This document shows positions 5,804 through 7,106 of a stretch of 7,106 bases of DNA, one piece after another. The position numbers and the translations under genes were made by a program. The notes beneath the pieces were generated by a model, which did no database searches, was not told the origin of the DNA, and worked only from the letters and a program-made list of their open reading frames with translations. Positions within the stretch are counted from its first letter, which is position 1, and every line of letters starts with the position of its first letter. This DNA is from Glaciecola sp964621345 (GTDB taxonomy: Bacteria; Pseudomonadota; Gammaproteobacteria; Enterobacterales; Alteromonadaceae), in contig CAZUON010000080.1 in the NCBI GenBank assembly GCA_964621345.1, positions 1-7,106 on the forward strand, given 5' to 3'.

Positions 5804-7014
5804 GAGCAATTGTGCTACTGGTGATGTATGTCAGCATGTTAATTGGGACAGGTTTTGCTACAGCTAATGCGCAAAACATGCCCAAAATATCCACGGAGGT
5901 AAAAGCGTCTTCTTTGTTGGTGGGACAAAAAAATACCATCGTGGTCAAGATACTCGTACCTACTTGGTTTACCACACCGGTTTACTTTGAAGAAGTTGAA
6001 GCTAAAAATTTACTCTCTTTAGATGTCAATAAGAGCGCGTTTCCCGTATCTGAAACTATCGCGGGCCAAACATGGTCAGGCATCGTAAAAGAATATCATG
6101 TGGTGGCATTACAACCCGGAAAGTTTGCCCTCAAACTTCCGACCTTAAAAGTACATTTTATGGGAGAGAACAACACTAAAATTACCCAAACCGTAGACCT
6201 GCAAGCGATTAGCTTTAACGCTATCGTTCCTGAAAAGGCCCAAGGTTTGAAGCCTTTAATAATTGCAGATGACATTGCACTTGAGCAATCACTTTCGATT
6301 CCAGAAGAACTTCGTGCTGGCGCTACTATAACACGCTCGCTCAATGTAAATGTACAGGGCTCCTCAGCGCTGTTTATTCCTCAACTTTTAACAGACAGCG
6401 ATACAGAATTTCAAAGAGCGTATTTGCGTATTCCCAGTGTTGAAGACAGGTACGACGCACGCGCAGACATTCTTGTGGGGACGCGCAACGAAATCCAAGA
6501 TACATTGCTTAAAACAGACGGTACTTTAAATATTCCTGCTATAGAAATTAGGTATTATCAACCTAGTAGCGATAGTATCGTTTCTGTCAGCGTCGCGGGT
6601 CAACAGGTGGCGGTTAAACCTGGCGAGTTCACGATGCAACAATGGCTTTTGCGTATTGCATTTCTTTTGTTGATCGTATTCGCTTTAGTGTTGGCGGCTA
6701 AGCGCCTCCTGCTTTCGCATAAAACCTATAAGCAAGGTGAGCCCTATCAATTTAAGCAGTTGATCCAAGCCTATAATAAGCCTGATGTAACCCTGTTACA
6801 TCTGCTTAATCAGTGGCGAAACCGCTGGCGCACTCGCTATTTGGCAGATCAAGCAGCCAGTAAAGAGATCAGTGACATCACCCTTGAAATTGAACAATCG
6901 GTATACGGTAAGCAAGCATTAAATGACGATTGTTTAAAACGCTTACATGCACACCGCAATCACCTAACTGGCAAAGAATCAGCCGCTGTAAAGTTGCGGC
7001 CTTTAAATCCATAA
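5800..7014 (+). CDS. batD: BatD: exported, membrane-anchored Bat operon protein
   Basis: Protein of 404 residues. A signal peptide (about 1-24) probably ends at ANA before Q25. A beta-rich extracytoplasmic part (about 25-275) shows BatD-type blocks: ISTEVKASSLLVGQKNTIVVK (30-50), FFEE-like VYFEEVEAKN (61-70), TIAGQTWSGIVKEYHVVALQPGKFALKLP (86-114) and LNIPAIEIRYYQP (243-255). One helix (about 282-300) anchors it, with a basic cytosolic tail of about 100 residues containing LLHLLNQWRNRWRTRY and EIEQSVYGKQ. Start ATG overlaps the batB stop and has AGGAG (5787-5791) at 8 nt. At 404 residues it is shorter than many gammaproteobacterial BatD proteins, which I recall as near 550-600, though both ends look complete. 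It is the last gene of the operon. Likely partner of the TPR part of BatB/C; activity unknown. Confidence 0.88.
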   Translation: MRAIVLLVMYVSMLIGTGFATANAQNMPKISTEVKASSLLVGQKNTIVVKILVPTWFTTPVYFEEVEAKNLLSLDVNKSAFPVSETIAGQTWSGIVKEYHVVALQPGKFALKLPTLKVHFMGENNTKITQTVDLQAISFNAIVPEKAQGLKPLIIADDIALEQSLSIPEELRAGATITRSLNVNVQGSSALFIPQLLTDSDTEFQRAYLRIPSVEDRYDARADILVGTRNEIQDTLLKTDGTLNIPAIEIRYYQPSSDSIVSVSVAGQQVAVKPGEFTMQQWLLRIAFLLLIVFALVLAAKRLLLSHKTYKQGEPYQFKQLIQAYNKPDVTLLHLLNQWRNRWRTRYLADQAASKEISDITLEIEQSVYGKQALNDDCLKRLHAHRNHLTGKESAAVKLRPLNP

Positions 7015-7028
7015 CGAAATCCTTAACG

Positions 7029-7061
7029 ATATGCTCAGGTAAGGAGTTTAAACCTGCATAT
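7029..7061. terminator. Imperfect inverted repeat between convergent gene ends, possible shared terminator
   Basis: ATATG (7029-7033) plus CAGG (7036-7039) pair with CCTG plus CATAT (7053-7061), giving a 9-bp stem with a 2-nt bulge and a 13-nt loop. It lies between the batD stop and the convergent gene and overlaps that gene's last codons. T-runs on both sides are poor, so intrinsic termination is uncertain. Position is the main argument. Confidence 0.25.
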
Positions 7062-7106
7062 GTTTCGACACTGGTAAATCACGAATACGTTTACCGCTTG
7101 CATGAT
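7048..7106 (-). CDS. C-terminal end of a convergent gene, possibly a molybdopterin-binding hydroxylase large subunit
   Basis: On the minus strand an open frame enters from the right edge and encodes HASGKRIRDLPVSKHMQV before TAA (7048-7050). The A-S/T-G-K-R-I-R-x-L-P pattern close to the C-terminus resembles the ending of xanthine dehydrogenase / isoquinoline 1-oxidoreductase-type molybdopterin-binding subunits. This is recognition from only 18 residues, so the family is tentative. The other two minus-strand frames also stop within this stretch and do not read as protein. The gene converges on batD with a 33-bp gap, so it is not part of the operon. Confidence 0.45.
   Translation of the reverse strand, partial: HASGKRIRDLPVSKHMQV

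Noticed and set aside
7020..7045. TCCTTA / TAAGGA inverted repeat after batD as a terminator
   Set aside because: Only 6 AT-leaning base pairs around a 14-nt loop with no T-run; the alternative pairing at 7029-7061 is longer, though also weak.

Overview
The window reads as chromosomal DNA of a Gram-negative bacterium, most likely a marine gammaproteobacterium of the Alteromonadales type. That placement is inferred from the gene order, a secreted arylsulfatase-type enzyme, moderately AT-rich codon use and ordinary Shine-Dalgarno sites; no rRNA or other marker is present to prove it. I see no mobile element, tRNA, rRNA or CRISPR array.

Layout: (1) bases 1-383, minus strand, hold the N-terminal 127 residues of an exported sulfatase that runs off the left edge. 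(2) Bases 384-820 are a divergent intergenic region with candidate promoters for both sides, a perfect 11-bp inverted repeat and a terminator-like hairpin. (3) Bases 821-7014, plus strand, form one tight operon of six genes: MoxR AAA+ ATPase, DUF58 protein, DUF4381 small membrane protein, BatA (VWA), BatB fused to BatC-like TPRs, and BatD. Junctions are +15 nt and +2 nt, then three successive 4-nt ATGA stop/start overlaps, so the genes are almost certainly co-transcribed and probably translationally coupled from the third gene on. (4) Bases 7048-7106, minus strand, hold the last 18 codons of a convergent gene that resembles the C-terminus of molybdopterin-binding hydroxylase large subunits.

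How the genes may work together: MoxR-type ATPases are thought to act as chaperones on VWA-domain partners. DUF58 is the usual cytosolic partner. BatA and BatB place VWA domains at the inner membrane. The TPR part of BatB/C and the exported domain of BatD probably face the periplasm. Such loci have been linked to aerotolerance, stress resistance and envelope integrity in several bacteria, but the molecular activity is unresolved.

This is a known type of locus, not an obviously new system. The most notable point is that only BatA keeps an intact metal-ion-dependent adhesion site (D-x-S-x-S with downstream T and D). The BatB VWA domain has lost most MIDAS residues while keeping the fold-level motifs, and the DUF58 domain is also degenerate.
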